The notes: generated from the letters alone by a model not told the origin. A stretch of DNA of 64,000 bases from Aquimarina spinulae (GCF_943373825.1 NZ_CALSBP010000001.1:124001-188000); one strand, 5' to 3'. Numbered from the stretch's first letter, positions 34,731-45,226 are shown. Numbers and translations are program-made.

Positions 34731-35183
34731 TTAATTATCTAATACACTTTTTCCTTCTTCTGCAAAAGCTTTAAAATCTACCATGTATTCATATGATTGT
34801 TTTTTGAAGGCACCAGGCATAAGAAATCCCATAAGTTTCATGAAGCCACTAAATTTAAATTCGTTTTTAGAGACCCATTTCGTGTTTCCGTTTGAGAGTT
34901 CTTCAAAATAGTTTTCCTGAATGTTGTATACATTTTTTGCATCAAAAGTAAGGTGAAACGACTCAGGAAGATCAAGTAAAGTAATAGTTTCAATCATTTC
35001 AATTTCCCGCTTCCCCATTTTGTAGATAAGTTTTGAAATTGCTCCGGTTTTTCCTTTTATACCATTTATGTGTTCCATACTCACAAAGCCCTTTTGCCAA
35101 TGTTTCATATTTTCTTCATTGTTAAATTTTTCAACGACCTGATTTCTAGGTAGTTTTATTTCGATGTTGAGTGTGTATTCCAT
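34731..35183 (-). CDS. SRPBCC (START-like) family protein
   Basis: 150 residues from the ATG at 35183; upstream in-frame residues include an unlikely hydrophobic tail and are left out. The fold pattern fits SRPBCC: YTLNIEIKLPRNQVVEKFNNEENMKHWQKGF (helix-strand opening), GAISKLIYKMGKREIEMIETITLLDLPESF, NVYNIQENYFEEL, NTKWVSKNEFKF and a long C-terminal helix (GAFKKQSYEYMVDFKAFAEEG). These proteins bind hydrophobic ligands in the cytosol. Diverges from the PpiC foldase gene. Confidence 0.82.
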   Translation of the reverse strand: MEYTLNIEIKLPRNQVVEKFNNEENMKHWQKGFVSMEHINGIKGKTGAISKLIYKMGKREIEMIETITLLDLPESFHLTFDAKNVYNIQENYFEELSNGNTKWVSKNEFKFSGFMKLMGFLMPGAFKKQSYEYMVDFKAFAEEGKSVLDN

Positions 35184-35352
35184 GACGAGATTGTTGTTAG
35201 TTAGTTTTGTAATGTGGCCACAATATACATAGATCATAAAAATTTTAAAAGTTAATACTATAGGGGGTACTTGCTTCGTTAGAACAAGGAACTTGTAAAA
35301 CATCTTAATATTATTATTTTTGTCCGATTTAGGACTTCATCATATAGAAATT

Positions 35353-37309
35353 ATGTATAAAAAGGGGCTATTATTTTTTTTAGGAAGTATTTTATTTACA
35401 CTTGCAAATGCACAACAATCAAAGGATGTGTTGTTTACTATTGACGAATCTCCTGTGTATATATCAGAATTTAAGAGAGTGTATCTTAAGAATATAGATT
35501 TAGTAAAAGACAAATCACAGAAGAATATAGACGAGTATCTTAATTTGTTTATTAACTATAAATTAAAGTTAAAAGAAGCAAAGCACCTTGGGTTAGATAA
35601 AAAACAGGCTTATTTAGAAGAGTTAGAGGGATATAGAAAACAACTGGCAAAAGGATATCTTACCGATACCAGAACTTCTGATGCATTAATACAGCAAGCA
35701 TATGATCGTTCTCTTGAGCAAATAAATGCTAGTCATATTTTGATTATGGTAAAACCTAATGCCTCGGCAAAGGATACGATTGCTGCATATCAAAAAATTA
35801 TAGAAGCAAGAAATAAGATTGTAAATGGAGAATCTTTTGATGTTGTAGCCAAGGCCTATAGCCAAGACCCTTCTGTTACTAAAAATAACGGAAACTTAGG
35901 TTGGTTTTCTGTATTTAGAATGGTGTATCCGTTTGAAGAAGCAGCGTATGTAACCAAAGTAGGGGAGATCTCAGAACCATTTAGAACACAATTTGGTTAC
36001 CATGTTGTAAAAGTTAATGGTAGAGAGAAAAAATTAGGAGAAGTTACCGTTGCTCATATTATGGTAGCTATCAATAATAATAGAACCTCAGAGGAGGCAG
36101 AAAAAAGAATAAAAGAAATCAATCAGCAGCTTCAACAAGGAGTTTCTTTTGCTTCTTTGGCAAAACAATATAGTGATGATCCCAGTACAGCAATAGAAGG
36201 AGGTAAAATTAGACGTTTCGGACAAGGGGCATTAAACTCTGAGAAATTCGAAAAAACAGCTTTTGCTCTAGAAAAAACAGGAGAAATCTCCGTGCCGATA
36301 CAAACTAAGTATGGCTGGCATATCGTCCAACTTATAGAAAAACACGCTCTCAAAAGTTTTGAAGAACAAAAAAAACGAACTTACCAAAAAAGTAAAAAGA
36401 GATAGTAGATCAAAATTAGTAACTACTTCGTTTATTAATTCATTAAAGAAAAAATATGCGATTACCAAGAATGAAAAGGCAGTTGCATATTTTAAAGAAA
36501 TACTTCCAGCTACGTTTTCTAAAGAAGAATGGAATGTACCTAAGGACAAAAATCTGAAAAAAGAACTTTTTAGTCTTAAAAATGAGAAGTACTTATACAA
36601 AGATTTTGCTGAGTTTTTGAAGAGTAATCAAATCAGAATAGAAGGATATTCAGATATTTCTGCCTTTGTTGAAGAAATGTATACTCGATTCGAATCAAAA
36701 ACCTTACTTCGATACTATGAAGAGCATCTTGAAGAGGACAATAAGGATTTTGCAAATGTAATAGGAGAGTATCGTGATGGACTTTTACTTTTTGATCTTA
36801 TGGAGTCTAAAATATGGAATGTCTCTAAGACAGACTCTATCGGACTTAAAAAATACTACGAGACTCAAAAAGATAAGTATACACAAAATGAAGCTTACAA
36901 GGTTCTTAAGGCTTCTTCATCAAAAAAAGAGGCAATTAGTAAGGTTGAAAAGTTACTGAAGAAGAAAAAGTCGATTAAAGAAATAAAAAATGAGGTTAAT
37001 AAAGGAGATATAGCTTTAGTACTTTTTTCTGAAGAAGAATTGGCAAAAGGAGATGCAATATTACCCAAGAATTTTTCTGCAGAAAAAGGGAAAATTGTAT
37101 TCCTCGAAGAAGAGAATTTTAAGACTTTGATTATGGTCAAAGAAATCTTACCTTCAAGAATTAAAACTTTTGAAGAAACTAAGGGCGAGGTGATTAATGA
37201 TTTTCAGGAAAGTATAGAAAATAAATGGTTAGATCATTTACGAGTAAAATACCCAGTAAAAGTTAATGAGAAAACCTTGAAAAAAGCTAAAAAAGAATTA
37301 TCGATTTAA
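35353..37309 (+). pseudogene. PpiC/SurA-type peptidylprolyl isomerase, split by a +1 frameshift in an A8 tract
   Basis: Starts at the ATG 35353 (signal peptide MYKKGLLFFLGSILFTLANA). The first frame gives two parvulin domains (NASHILIMVKPNASAKDT; TVAHIMVAINNN) with their PFxTxxGxHxVK endings and runs to a stop at 36405. Removing one A from the A8 run (36368-36375) joins the frame to 36378-37309, restoring QKNELTKKVKRDSRSKLV and a single ~651-residue protein, the size expected for this flavobacterial foldase. The downstream part has no signal or good start of its own. It may be a true mutation, a homopolymer sequencing error, or expressed by slippage; other A8 tracts in the window (5112, 27793) lie in intact genes. 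Envelope foldase, first of three paralogues. Confidence 0.8.
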
Positions 37310-37488
37310 AAAATTAATAAACCTTTAATTAGAGAGTGGTGAAATTGCAACTGCTCTCTTAATGTTGTTGTTAATTTCTTTACGAATAATTAAAAAAGGT
37401 AGGAATGTGGCATAAGGTATAATGATCATTTCATATGTATCTATATCGGCATAGGCCTGATCGTCTAAAGAATGTTATATATAAACAG

Positions 37489-38338
37489 ATGAAATATTAT
37501 AAATTAATACTACTATTGCTTATTGTTGTTTCTTGTCAAAAATTTAAAAATCAAATCAAAAAAGAAGCTATTGCCAGAGTAAACGATACCTACCTATATA
37601 AAGATGATATTAAAAAACTAGTACCAAAGAATATGTCTAAGGGAGATAGCACTAATATTGTTAATAATTATATTAATACATGGGCTACCCGCCAATTATT
37701 TATCGACAAGGCTAAATTAAATCTTACCCAGGAAGAGCTCGAAGAATTTAATGATCTGGTAGAAAACTATCAAAGCACCCTATATATCAACGCTTACAAG
37801 AATGCAGTGATCAATAAATCCATTAATATGGAGATCACAGAACAAGATCTTCAGTCATATTATGATCAAAATTTGAAAAATTTTAATCTTAATGAGGAGT
37901 TAGTAAAATTACGTTACTTACATTTGCCACCTGATTACGCTAATATTGTTGCAACGAAGCAACAATTCAATCGTTTTAATGAAGAGGATGTAGAAGAGTT
38001 GAGAGGAAAAAAAAATAGAATACCTAACATATTCTTTAAATGATTCTGCTTGGATCAAGTTAGATCAGGTATTAAGTAAAATTCCAATTCTCAAAAAACA
38101 AGATAGAGCAAAACTCTTAAAAAGTGGAAAATATATGCAACTTAGAGATTCTACAGGAGTATATATGGTGAAAATAAAAGATGTATTAAAGCGTAATGAA
38201 ATAGCACCAATAGAATATATTAAGCCTACAATAAGGCAGATTATATTAAATAAGAGAAAGTTGGAGCTAATTAAGAAAATAGAAAAAGACATTACAAGAG
38301 ATGCAGTTGAGAACAAACAATTTGAAGTTTATGATTAA
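37489..38338 (+). pseudogene. PpiC-related lipoprotein, split by a +1 frameshift in an A9 tract
   Basis: ATG at 37489 gives a lipoprotein signal (LLLLLIVVSC) and [25 protein letters not shown], as in SurA-N-like foldases, reading to a stop at 38043. Deleting one A of the A9 run (38007-38015) continues the frame as GKKIEYLTYSLNDSAW, and on to KYMQLRDSTGVYMVKIKDVLK and a stop at 38338, restoring ~282 residues. The ATG of the third foldase (38331) overlaps this restored end by 8 bp, which argues that the original gene did extend here. The lesion is the same kind and sign as in the preceding gene. The N-terminal fragment could still be secreted but would lack its last third. Confidence 0.78.
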
Positions 38339-39803
38339 AACTACAGTACTTTGTGCTATACTTACTTTTAGTATGAATACACAATTTTATGCACAAGAGA
38401 TTATTGAAGAAGTAGCGCAGGATTCCATAGTAACACAGGATACCATTAATGGGCAGAACAGTCCCATAGTAAATGATACCATAAATACGGCAGTAGAAAC
38501 TGTAAAAGCCCCATTTCAAAGGACCAAAATAGACGGAGTAGCTGCAGTGATAGGAGAAAATGTAATTTTGGATAGTGATATAGATATTGCTTATCGGCAG
38601 TTGATGAGTGAAGGGACTTCAGCTTCTGATGTAAGTCGTTGTGAACTTGCTGGTAGTTTATTTGAATCCAAATTGTATTCCCATCATGCTATCCAGGATA
38701 GCATAGTGGTTAGAGACGCAGAAGTTAATTCTATGGTTGATCAACAATTGGCATATATGACAAATGAGCTAGGTACTGTAGAGAAAGTATTAAAGTTTTA
38801 TAAAAAAGATAATCTGGTAGATTTTAGAAAAGAACTTTTTGAAATCAATAAATCGAATAGGTTGTCAGAGCAAATGAGAACCAAGATTATCGAAGATATC
38901 GAAATTACTCCAGAAGAAATCAGAGAATTTTTTGATGACATTCCAGAAGATGAAAGACCACTTTTTAGTACAGAACTTGAATTAGCTCAGATTGTAATAG
39001 AACCAGAAATACCAGATGAAGAAGAGCAAAAAGTAATCGATAGATTAAACCAGTTTAGAGAAGATATTGTAGAGAACGGTAGTAGTTTTGCTACCAAAGC
39101 AGTATTATACTCTCAGGATCCGGGTTCTAAATCTACTGGTGGGAAATATACGCTTGATCGTAAAACAAACTTTGCCAAAGAATTTAAAGATGTTGCTTTT
39201 AGTTTGCAAGAAGGAGAAGTAAGTGAACCGTTTAAAACAGATTTTGGATGGCATATTGTAAAAGTTGATAAAATACGAGGAGAAGAAATCGATGTAAGAC
39301 ACATATTACTTACTCCCGAAGTGACCAGAAAAACAGTTGATGAAGCCAAAAGATTAATAGATTCTATACGAACAAGTATTGTTTCGGGTTCTATCGAATT
39401 TAAAGAGGCAGCAAGAAAATTTAGTGATGAAAAAGAAACTCGTGAAGATGGAGGGCAACTACTTAATCCAACAACAGGAGATACCCGTTTTGAACTTACC
39501 AAAATTGACCCTATATTGTACGATCAAGTATCTAAACTAAAAATGAATGAAGTTTCTTTGGTAATTCCTGATCAGGATCGTCAAGGTCGAAAAAAGTATA
39601 AATTAATAACAGTACTTAATCGATATGATGAGCATATAGCAGATTACGCAAATGACTATCTTAAAATACAGGAATTAGCATTAAGGAAAAAGCAAATTGA
39701 TGCAATTCGTAAGTGGCAGAGTGAAAAAATAATGGATACGTATATTAAAATAAACGGAGAGTATAGAGACTGTGAGTATAGTGGTAACTGGTTAAAAAAA
39801 TAA
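38331..39803 (+). CDS. SurA-like periplasmic foldase with two parvulin domains
   Basis: 490 residues from the ATG at 38331, which overlaps the preceding gene by 8 bp. Signal peptide (MIKTTVLCAILTFSMNTQFYA), an acidic Thr/Asp-rich linker, a SurA-N domain (GVAAVIGENVILDSDIDIAYRQLMSEG), then two PpiC domains (STELELAQIVIEP; DVRHILLTPEVTRKT) with YSQDPGSKSTGGKY, PFKTDFGWHIVK and FSDEKETREDGG as conserved marks. Assists outer-membrane barrel folding. It is the intact member of the three tandem foldase genes. Confidence 0.93.
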   Translation: MIKTTVLCAILTFSMNTQFYAQEIIEEVAQDSIVTQDTINGQNSPIVNDTINTAVETVKAPFQRTKIDGVAAVIGENVILDSDIDIAYRQLMSEGTSASDVSRCELAGSLFESKLYSHHAIQDSIVVRDAEVNSMVDQQLAYMTNELGTVEKVLKFYKKDNLVDFRKELFEINKSNRLSEQMRTKIIEDIEITPEEIREFFDDIPEDERPLFSTELELAQIVIEPEIPDEEEQKVIDRLNQFREDIVENGSSFATKAVLYSQDPGSKSTGGKYTLDRKTNFAKEFKDVAFSLQEGEVSEPFKTDFGWHIVKVDKIRGEEIDVRHILLTPEVTRKTVDEAKRLIDSIRTSIVSGSIEFKEAARKFSDEKETREDGGQLLNPTTGDTRFELTKIDPILYDQVSKLKMNEVSLVIPDQDRQGRKKYKLITVLNRYDEHIADYANDYLKIQELALRKKQIDAIRKWQSEKIMDTYIKINGEYRDCEYSGNWLKK

Positions 39804-39809
39804 AATAAT

Positions 39810-40766
39810 ATGTCAGACGACGTAGCGGCTATAGAAAAACTAGTAAAAAAACATTCAGAACTCAAAAAAGAAATATCCAAAGTCATTATTGGGCAAGAAA
39901 AAGTTATCGATCAGATACTTATTTCTATTTTTTCTGGCGGTCACGCATTATTAATTGGTGTTCCAGGACTAGCCAAAACCCTAATGGTTAATACCATTTC
40001 ACAAGCTTTGGGATTAGATTTTAAAAGAATTCAGTTTACTCCTGATTTAATGCCTAGTGATATATTAGGAAGTGAAATACTGGATGAAACTAGACACTTT
40101 AAATTTATTAAAGGACCTATATTTTCTAATATTATTCTGGCAGATGAGATTAATCGTACTCCGCCAAAAACCCAGGCAGCACTTCTTGAAGCAATGCAAG
40201 AAAGATCTGTAACCGTTGCTGGTCACCATTATACTTTGGATTTGCCATATTTTGTTCTTGCCACCCAAAACCCAATTGAGCAAGAAGGAACATATCCATT
40301 ACCAGAAGCACAACTAGATCGATTTATGTTTGCTATAGAACTTAAATATCCAAGTTTTCAGGAAGAAGTAGATGTAGTAAAAAGTACTACAGGAGATACT
40401 ACCGCTACTGTTAATTCATTGTTTACTGCTAAGGGAATTATTGATTTTCAACATTTAATTCGCCGTATTCCGGTTGCAGATAATGTAATTGAATATGCTG
40501 TAGGCATGGTTGGTAAAACAAGACCTGATGGAGAAACAGCAACAGAATTGGTGAAAAATTATATAGATTGGGGTGCTGGGCCACGAGCTTCTCAAAATTT
40601 AATCCTGGCAGCCAAAGCCAATGCAGCTATCAAAGGGAAATATTCTCCAGATATAGAAGATGTACAAGCTGTAGCCATGGGTATTCTTCGCCACCGTATT
40701 ATTAAAAACTACAAAGCAGAAGCAGAAGGTATTAGCGTAGAAGATGTGATTCATAGCCTGTTTTAA
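39810..40766 (+). CDS. MoxR-family AAA+ ATPase
   Basis: 318 residues. Walker A GVPGLAKT (~51-58), TPDLMPSDILGSEI, Walker B NIILADEINR, sensor PPKTQAALLEAMQERSVTV and FVLATQNPIEQEGTYPLPEAQLDRF, all standard for MoxR. Acts with von Willebrand-domain proteins in maturation of membrane or metalloenzyme complexes; the usual DUF58/vWA genes are absent just downstream. Starts 6 bp after the foldase gene, likely same operon. Confidence 0.95.
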   Translation: MSDDVAAIEKLVKKHSELKKEISKVIIGQEKVIDQILISIFSGGHALLIGVPGLAKTLMVNTISQALGLDFKRIQFTPDLMPSDILGSEILDETRHFKFIKGPIFSNIILADEINRTPPKTQAALLEAMQERSVTVAGHHYTLDLPYFVLATQNPIEQEGTYPLPEAQLDRFMFAIELKYPSFQEEVDVVKSTTGDTTATVNSLFTAKGIIDFQHLIRRIPVADNVIEYAVGMVGKTRPDGETATELVKNYIDWGAGPRASQNLILAAKANAAIKGKYSPDIEDVQAVAMGILRHRIIKNYKAEAEGISVEDVIHSLF

Positions 40767-40965
40767 GGAGCTACAAGATAAAAACTCTTAAAAAAATGTT
40801 GATTTCTGATATAGTCAGTCCTCAATATTGATGCATATAATTAACCCCGCATTGTCAGAAATTATTTTTCTTTATTACTATTAAACCTTTTTCATATTTA
40901 ATGGTCATAGTATTGAACGTTCAACAGAGTATTGTTTAATATTTAAAAAATTGAAAAAGAAAAAG

Positions 40966-41400
40966 ATGAAAAATAGTATAATATGTATTATGGTTCTATT
41001 TATAGGAACTATTGCAATATCAGCCCAATCCGAGGATAATCATAGAGATCGCAAGGCATTAAGAAAAGAATTTTATGAAAGCCTGTCGAAAAGCCAGAAA
41101 AAGGAATTAGAAAACAAAAAGGAACTTAGAAAAGAGCAAAGAAAGGCGATGCATGCCAGTTTTACCAAAGAACAATTAGCAATTGTAAAAAATGAAGATC
41201 TTTCTAGGAAAGGAAAAAGAAAAGCATTGAAGCTCACCCTTAGTGAGGCACAAAAAGAGATGCGTGAAAATCATAAAACCATTATGAAAGATAAAAATGA
41301 GGAATTTAAAACATCGCTCTCAGAAGCTCAATTAGAACAATATGAGCAATTAAGAAAAAGAAAACACAGAAAGGAAAGACATAGAAAAAGAAAAGATTAG
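40966..41400 (+). CDS. Exported Spy/CpxP-like, highly charged helical protein
   Basis: 144 residues from the ATG at 40966 (a TTG sits in frame 15 bp before). Signal peptide (MKNSIICIMVLFIGTIAISA), then an almost entirely Lys/Arg/Glu-rich helical chain with LTxxQ-like units (ESLSKSQKKELENKKELRKEQRKAM; SFTKEQLAIVKNEDLSRKGKRKALKLTLSEAQKEM; SLSEAQLEQYEQLRKRK). Such units are typical of CpxP/Spy-type periplasmic chaperones or metal-stress proteins. The C-terminus is strongly basic. Terminator at 41431-41457. Role is inferred from composition only. Confidence 0.7.
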   Translation: MKNSIICIMVLFIGTIAISAQSEDNHRDRKALRKEFYESLSKSQKKELENKKELRKEQRKAMHASFTKEQLAIVKNEDLSRKGKRKALKLTLSEAQKEMRENHKTIMKDKNEEFKTSLSEAQLEQYEQLRKRKHRKERHRKRKD

Positions 41401-41723
41401 TATAAATATTAGAAGTTTTGCAGTTATAAAAAGTGAGGTCATATGGCTTCACTTTTTTATTTTATACCGGTTTTTACCTTTTTTAGATCATTTTTTGAAA
41501 AATAACTATAACGTTTTCGTGAATTGAAGAAATAGCGAAGTATTTTCTTATCTTAATTTTTAGCGATATTGTAATTTTCGTAATTCTAATTTATGAATTT
41601 CAATAAATGAAGCCTTATATTTTTTTAAAAATGCAAAAAGAAGGGATTAAATGTATTCATTTAAGAAAATCCTTTAAAATTCGTATTTTCGCAAGACTTT
41701 TCAATACTAAAAAATAATTAGAG
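41401..41723. other. Intergenic region upstream of aconitase
   Basis: Contains the terminator 41431-41457 and ~265 bp of AT-rich DNA. TATTTTCG around 41684-41691 is a near match to the -7 consensus for acn. Nothing else was recognised. Confidence 0.4.
41431..41457 (+). terminator. Rho-independent terminator after the Spy-like gene
   Basis: AAGTGAGGTC and GGCTTCACTT pair with two G-T wobbles around an ATAT loop, followed by a T tract. Confidence 0.75.
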
Positions 41724-43991
41724 ATGGCATTCGATATCGATATGATAAAAAAGGTATACAGTCAGGTAGCCGACCGTGTTGATGCAGCACGCGAAGTTAC
41801 AGGTAAACCTTTAACCTTGGCAGAGAAAATTTTGTATTCACACTTGTGGGACGTAAAAACTAAAAAAGCGTTTACAAGAGGTAAAGATTATGTTGATTTT
41901 GCACCAGATCGTATCGCTTGTCAGGATGCAACAGCTCAAATGGCATTATTGCAATTTATGCAAGCTGGTAAAAATAAAGTAGCAGTGCCAACGACAGTGC
42001 ATTGTGATCACTTGATCCAAGCAAAAGAGGGTGCAGCAAAAGATTTAAAAAATGCTAATGATATTAGTAGTGAAGTGTTTAACTTCTTAGAATCGGTATC
42101 TGATAAATATGGAATTGGATTCTGGAAACCAGGAGCAGGTATTATTCACCAGGTAGTACTAGAAAACTATGCTTTCCCAGGTGGAATGATGATCGGAACA
42201 GATTCTCATACAGTAAATGCAGGTGGTCTAGGAATGGTTGCAATTGGTGTAGGTGGAGCAGATGCAGTAGATGTTATGGCAGGTATGGCCTGGGAATTAA
42301 AATTCCCTAAGTTAATTGGTGTAAAATTAACAGGTAAGTTATCTGGTTGGACAGCACCTAAGGACGTAATTTTAAAAGTAGCAGAAATTCTTACTGTAAA
42401 AGGAGGAACTGGTGCTATAGTAGAATATTTTGGACCTGGGGCGACATCAATGTCGTGTACAGGAAAAGGGACTATTTGTAATATGGGTGCCGAAATTGGT
42501 GCAACAACATCTACCTTTGGTTATGATGAGTCTATGGAGCGTTACTTAAGAGCGACAGAAAGAGCAGATGTAGCAGATGCAGCAAACAAAGTAAAAGAAC
42601 ACTTAACAGCAGACCCAGAGGTATATGCAAATCCAGAACAATATTTTGATCAGGTAATCGAAATTAATTTATCTGAATTAGGACCATTGTTAAACGGACC
42701 TTTTACACCAGATTTATCAACAGCAGTTGGTAGTACAATGACAGAAAAAGCAAAAGCTAATGATTGGCCAATTCAAGTAGAATGGGGACTAATAGGATCT
42801 TGTACAAACTCTTCTTACGAAGATTTATCTCGTGCTTCTTCGATCGCACAACAAGCGTTGGACAAAGGTTTGAAAATGAAAGCAGAATTAGGAATCAATC
42901 CAGGTTCTGAACAAGTAAGATATACAGCAGATAGAGATGGTATCCTTGGGATATTTGAAAAACTAGATGCAAAAATATTTACCAATGCTTGTGGACCTTG
43001 TATTGGACAATGGGCAAGATATAACGATCCAAAAAATGCACCAAAAAATAGTATCGTACACTCTTTTAATAGAAACTTTGCTAAGCGTGCAGATGGTAAT
43101 CCTAATACACATGCTTTTGTTGCATCACCAGAATTAACTGCTGCTATTGCAGTTTCGGGACGACTAGATTTTAACCCATTAACTGATAAGTTAATTAATG
43201 AAAATGGTGAAGAGGTAATGTTCGATGAGCCAACAGGATGGGAACTACCACCAAAAGGGTTTGAAGTAAAAGATAATGGATATTTAGCTCCAGTTGAAGA
43301 TGGTAGTGGTGTAGAGGTTAAAGTAAGTCCAACCTCAGAAAGATTACAGTTATTAACACCATTTGTGCCAATAGGTAGCGAAATTAATGGAGCTAAATTG
43401 CTAATAAAAGCATTTGGTAAATGTACTACAGATCATATTTCTATGGCAGGGCCATGGTTACGTTACAGAGGTCATTTGGATAATATTTCTAATAACTGTT
43501 TGATTGGAGCTGTAAATGCATTTGGTAAAAAAACAAACTTTGTTAAAAATCAATTAACAGGAGAGTTTGGAGGTGTGCCAGATACTGCAAGAGCCTATAA
43601 AGCTGCAGGAGTACCTACTATTGTTGTAGGGGATCATAACTACGGAGAAGGATCATCACGAGAACATGCAGCAATGGAGCCACGTCATCTAGGAGTGTGT
43701 GCAGTAATTGTAAAATCATTCGCTCGTATCCACGAAACCAACCTTAAAAAACAAGGGATGCTTGGTTTAACATTCGCTAATGAAAGTGATTATGATTTGA
43801 TACAAGAAGATGATACCTTTAACTTTACAGATCTTGATCAATTTGCCTCAGGAAAACAATTAACATTAGAAATTGTTCATGCAGATGGATCTAAAGATAC
43901 TGCGATGTTAAATCATACCTATAATGATTCACAAATAGAATGGTTTAAAGAAGGTTCTGCATTAAACTTGATTAAAAAGCAGAATGCCTAA
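41724..43991 (+). CDS. acnA: Aconitate hydratase
   Basis: 755 residues, full length for the mitochondrial-type AcnA branch common in Bacteroidota. Iron-sulphur cluster cysteines in GSCTNSS and [10 protein letters not shown]; other landmarks are [50 protein letters not shown] and [22 protein letters not shown], where R-E-H and the Ser loop line the active site. Interconverts citrate and isocitrate in the TCA cycle. Monocistronic with a strong terminator at 44022-44056. Confidence 0.98.
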   Translation: MAFDIDMIKKVYSQVADRVDAAREVTGKPLTLAEKILYSHLWDVKTKKAFTRGKDYVDFAPDRIACQDATAQMALLQFMQAGKNKVAVPTTVHCDHLIQAKEGAAKDLKNANDISSEVFNFLESVSDKYGIGFWKPGAGIIHQVVLENYAFPGGMMIGTDSHTVNAGGLGMVAIGVGGADAVDVMAGMAWELKFPKLIGVKLTGKLSGWTAPKDVILKVAEILTVKGGTGAIVEYFGPGATSMSCTGKGTICNMGAEIGATTSTFGYDESMERYLRATERADVADAANKVKEHLTADPEVYANPEQYFDQVIEINLSELGPLLNGPFTPDLSTAVGSTMTEKAKANDWPIQVEWGLIGSCTNSSYEDLSRASSIAQQALDKGLKMKAELGINPGSEQVRYTADRDGILGIFEKLDAKIFTNACGPCIGQWARYNDPKNAPKNSIVHSFNRNFAKRADGNPNTHAFVASPELTAAIAVSGRLDFNPLTDKLINENGEEVMFDEPTGWELPPKGFEVKDNGYLAPVEDGSGVEVKVSPTSERLQLLTPFVPIGSEINGAKLLIKAFGKCTTDHISMAGPWLRYRGHLDNISNNCLIGAVNAFGKKTNFVKNQLTGEFGGVPDTARAYKAAGVPTIVVGDHNYGEGSSREHAAMEPRHLGVCAVIVKSFARIHETNLKKQGMLGLTFANESDYDLIQEDDTFNFTDLDQFASGKQLTLEIVHADGSKDTAMLNHTYNDSQIEWFKEGSALNLIKKQNA

Positions 43992-44021
43992 GACAATAAT
44001 ATAAAAGAGCAATTAATATAT

Positions 44022-44056
44022 AAAAACTCCCAAAGATGATATTTGGGAGTTTTTTT
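44022..44056 (+). terminator. Rho-independent terminator of acn
   Basis: AAAAACTCCCAAA (44022-44034) pairs with TTTGGGAGTTTTT (44042-44054) around a short loop; the T tract continues to 44056. Confidence 0.9.
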
Positions 44057-44074
44057 GTTTGGATTTGAAATGAA

Positions 44075-44260
44075 TTAACGAGGAAAACAGTCTACGCTAA
44101 CCATAACACAATTTTTATGATGATCTGGCAATGCTTCATATTGACTGCAACTAACAATTATTGGTCCATTGTAAGTATTACATGGATTGCCACCACCATT
44201 AATTTGTTTTTGTTCTGTTCTGGATAATTTTTTCCCTAGGTTTAAAAGTGTATTTTTCAT
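44075..44260 (-). CDS. Double-glycine-leader small peptide (bacteriocin/RiPP-precursor-like)
   Basis: 61 residues. The first 23 (MKNTLLNLGKKLSRTEQKQINGG) match the Bacteroidota type of GG leader, with an amphipathic LG..LS..EQKQI helix directly before the GG cut site. The putative core (~37 residues) has four cysteines (C27, C38, C51, C58) and is otherwise polar, starting GNPCNTYNGPIIVSC. No lanthionine synthetase, radical-SAM enzyme or C39 peptidase/ABC exporter is nearby, so processing machinery would have to be encoded elsewhere. Stands alone, transcribed against acn. Confidence 0.72.
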   Translation of the reverse strand: MKNTLLNLGKKLSRTEQKQINGGGNPCNTYNGPIIVSCSQYEALPDHHKNCVMVSVDCFPR

Positions 44261-44455
44261 AATCTTTTGTGTAATAATCCCGAACTTTGTATAGCTCTCA
44301 GGACATGAGCTTATCTATAAAAATACTACTTTTTTGTATTCAATTGGTATAGCGAATATTATCATAATGCTAATTTGAAGAAATAAGTTGGTATTGAAGT
44401 TCTACATCTCTTAAATATAAATTGATAAGTTTTTTTATTCCATAAGAGAAATATG

Positions 44456-44480
44456 TAAATTTGCGTATATGGTACGCCAA
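44456..44480 (+). promoter_or_regulatory. Promoter (-7 TAAATTTG) and overlapping operator of the NrtR-type gene
   Basis: TAAATTTG at 44456-44463 is a consensus -7 element. TTTGCGT (44460-44466), 7 bp, ACGCcAAA (44474-44481) forms the same operator found before the nadV-like gene, here spanning the ATG at 44469. The predicted transcription start falls near 44470, so the mRNA may be leaderless and the gene autorepressed. Confidence 0.6.
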
Positions 44481-45149
44481 AATATAAAAGTTGCTGTTGA
44501 TGCTGTAGTCTTTGGATATAAAGACAAGACACTTAACGTCTTGTTGATAAAAAGAAATATAGACCCTTTTAAAGATTCCTGGGCTTTACCAGGAGGTTTG
44601 GTTTTGGAAAACGAAAGTTTAGAACAAGCTGTTGTTAGAGAACTTAAAGAAGAAACCAATGTAACTATAGATTATTTAGAACAATTGTATTCTTTTGGTA
44701 ATCCCGGGAGAGATCCAAGAAACAGGGTAGTAAGTGTTACTTATTTCGCATTGGTTAAACCAGAACATCATGCAATTAAAGCAGATACCGATGCAAAAGA
44801 TGTTGCATGGTTTGATGTAACCGAACTTCCGGATTTGGCATTTGATCACATTCAAATTTTGGAAACTGCAAAAAAGAGATTGCAGAATAAACTCACATAC
44901 GAACCCGTGGGATTCGATCTACTTGCTGATAAGTTTTTGTTTTCGGATCTCGAAAAGTTATATATGACTATTCTTCAAAAGGTAATTGACCGTAGAAATT
45001 TTAGAAAAAAAATACTGAGTTTCGGAATCCTTGAAGAGTTAGATGAAAAAATTTCGGAAGGAAGGGGCAGACCGGCAAATCTATTTAAATTTAATAAAAA
45101 ACAATACTTCAAACTTAAAGAAGAAGGTTTTCTCTTCGATATCAAATAA
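44469..45149 (+). CDS. nrtR: Nudix-domain transcriptional regulator, NrtR type
   Basis: 226 residues. Residues ~5-140 are a Nudix hydrolase domain with the box G43..E49..R57-E58..E61-E62; the usual Gly near its end is Asn64, so catalysis may be weak. Residues ~150-226 form a winged helix (DLEKLYMTILQKVIDRRNFRKKILSFGILEE, then GRPANLFKFNKKQYFKLKEEGF), as in NrtR repressors of NAD metabolism, which sense ADP-ribose. The call is backed by the genes that follow (Prs-like, macro, KptA, Nampt) and by an operator-like repeat at its own start and before prs and nadV. An arabinose-type Nudix regulator is the alternative, less fitting here. Confidence 0.88.
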   Translation: MVRQNIKVAVDAVVFGYKDKTLNVLLIKRNIDPFKDSWALPGGLVLENESLEQAVVRELKEETNVTIDYLEQLYSFGNPGRDPRNRVVSVTYFALVKPEHHAIKADTDAKDVAWFDVTELPDLAFDHIQILETAKKRLQNKLTYEPVGFDLLADKFLFSDLEKLYMTILQKVIDRRNFRKKILSFGILEELDEKISEGRGRPANLFKFNKKQYFKLKEEGFLFDIK

Positions 45150-45211
45150 TAGTATCACTGTTTCAATACTATTGATCTTCAGAAAGATATATTTTATCAA
45201 AATAATGTAAT

Positions 45212-45222
45212 TTTTACGCAAA
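45212..45222. promoter_or_regulatory. Upstream operator half-site (TTTTACGCAAA) of the prs operon
   Basis: Exact reverse complement of TTTGCGTAAAA at 45254-45264 that overlaps the prs -7 box. The two sites are about 42 bp apart centre to centre, near four helical turns, compatible with looping by a dimeric repressor. Confidence 0.45.
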
Positions 45223-45226
45223 ATAT

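Noticed and set aside
44469..45149. Plain metabolic Nudix hydrolase
   Set aside because: The C-terminal winged helix and the operator repeats argue for an NrtR-type regulator.
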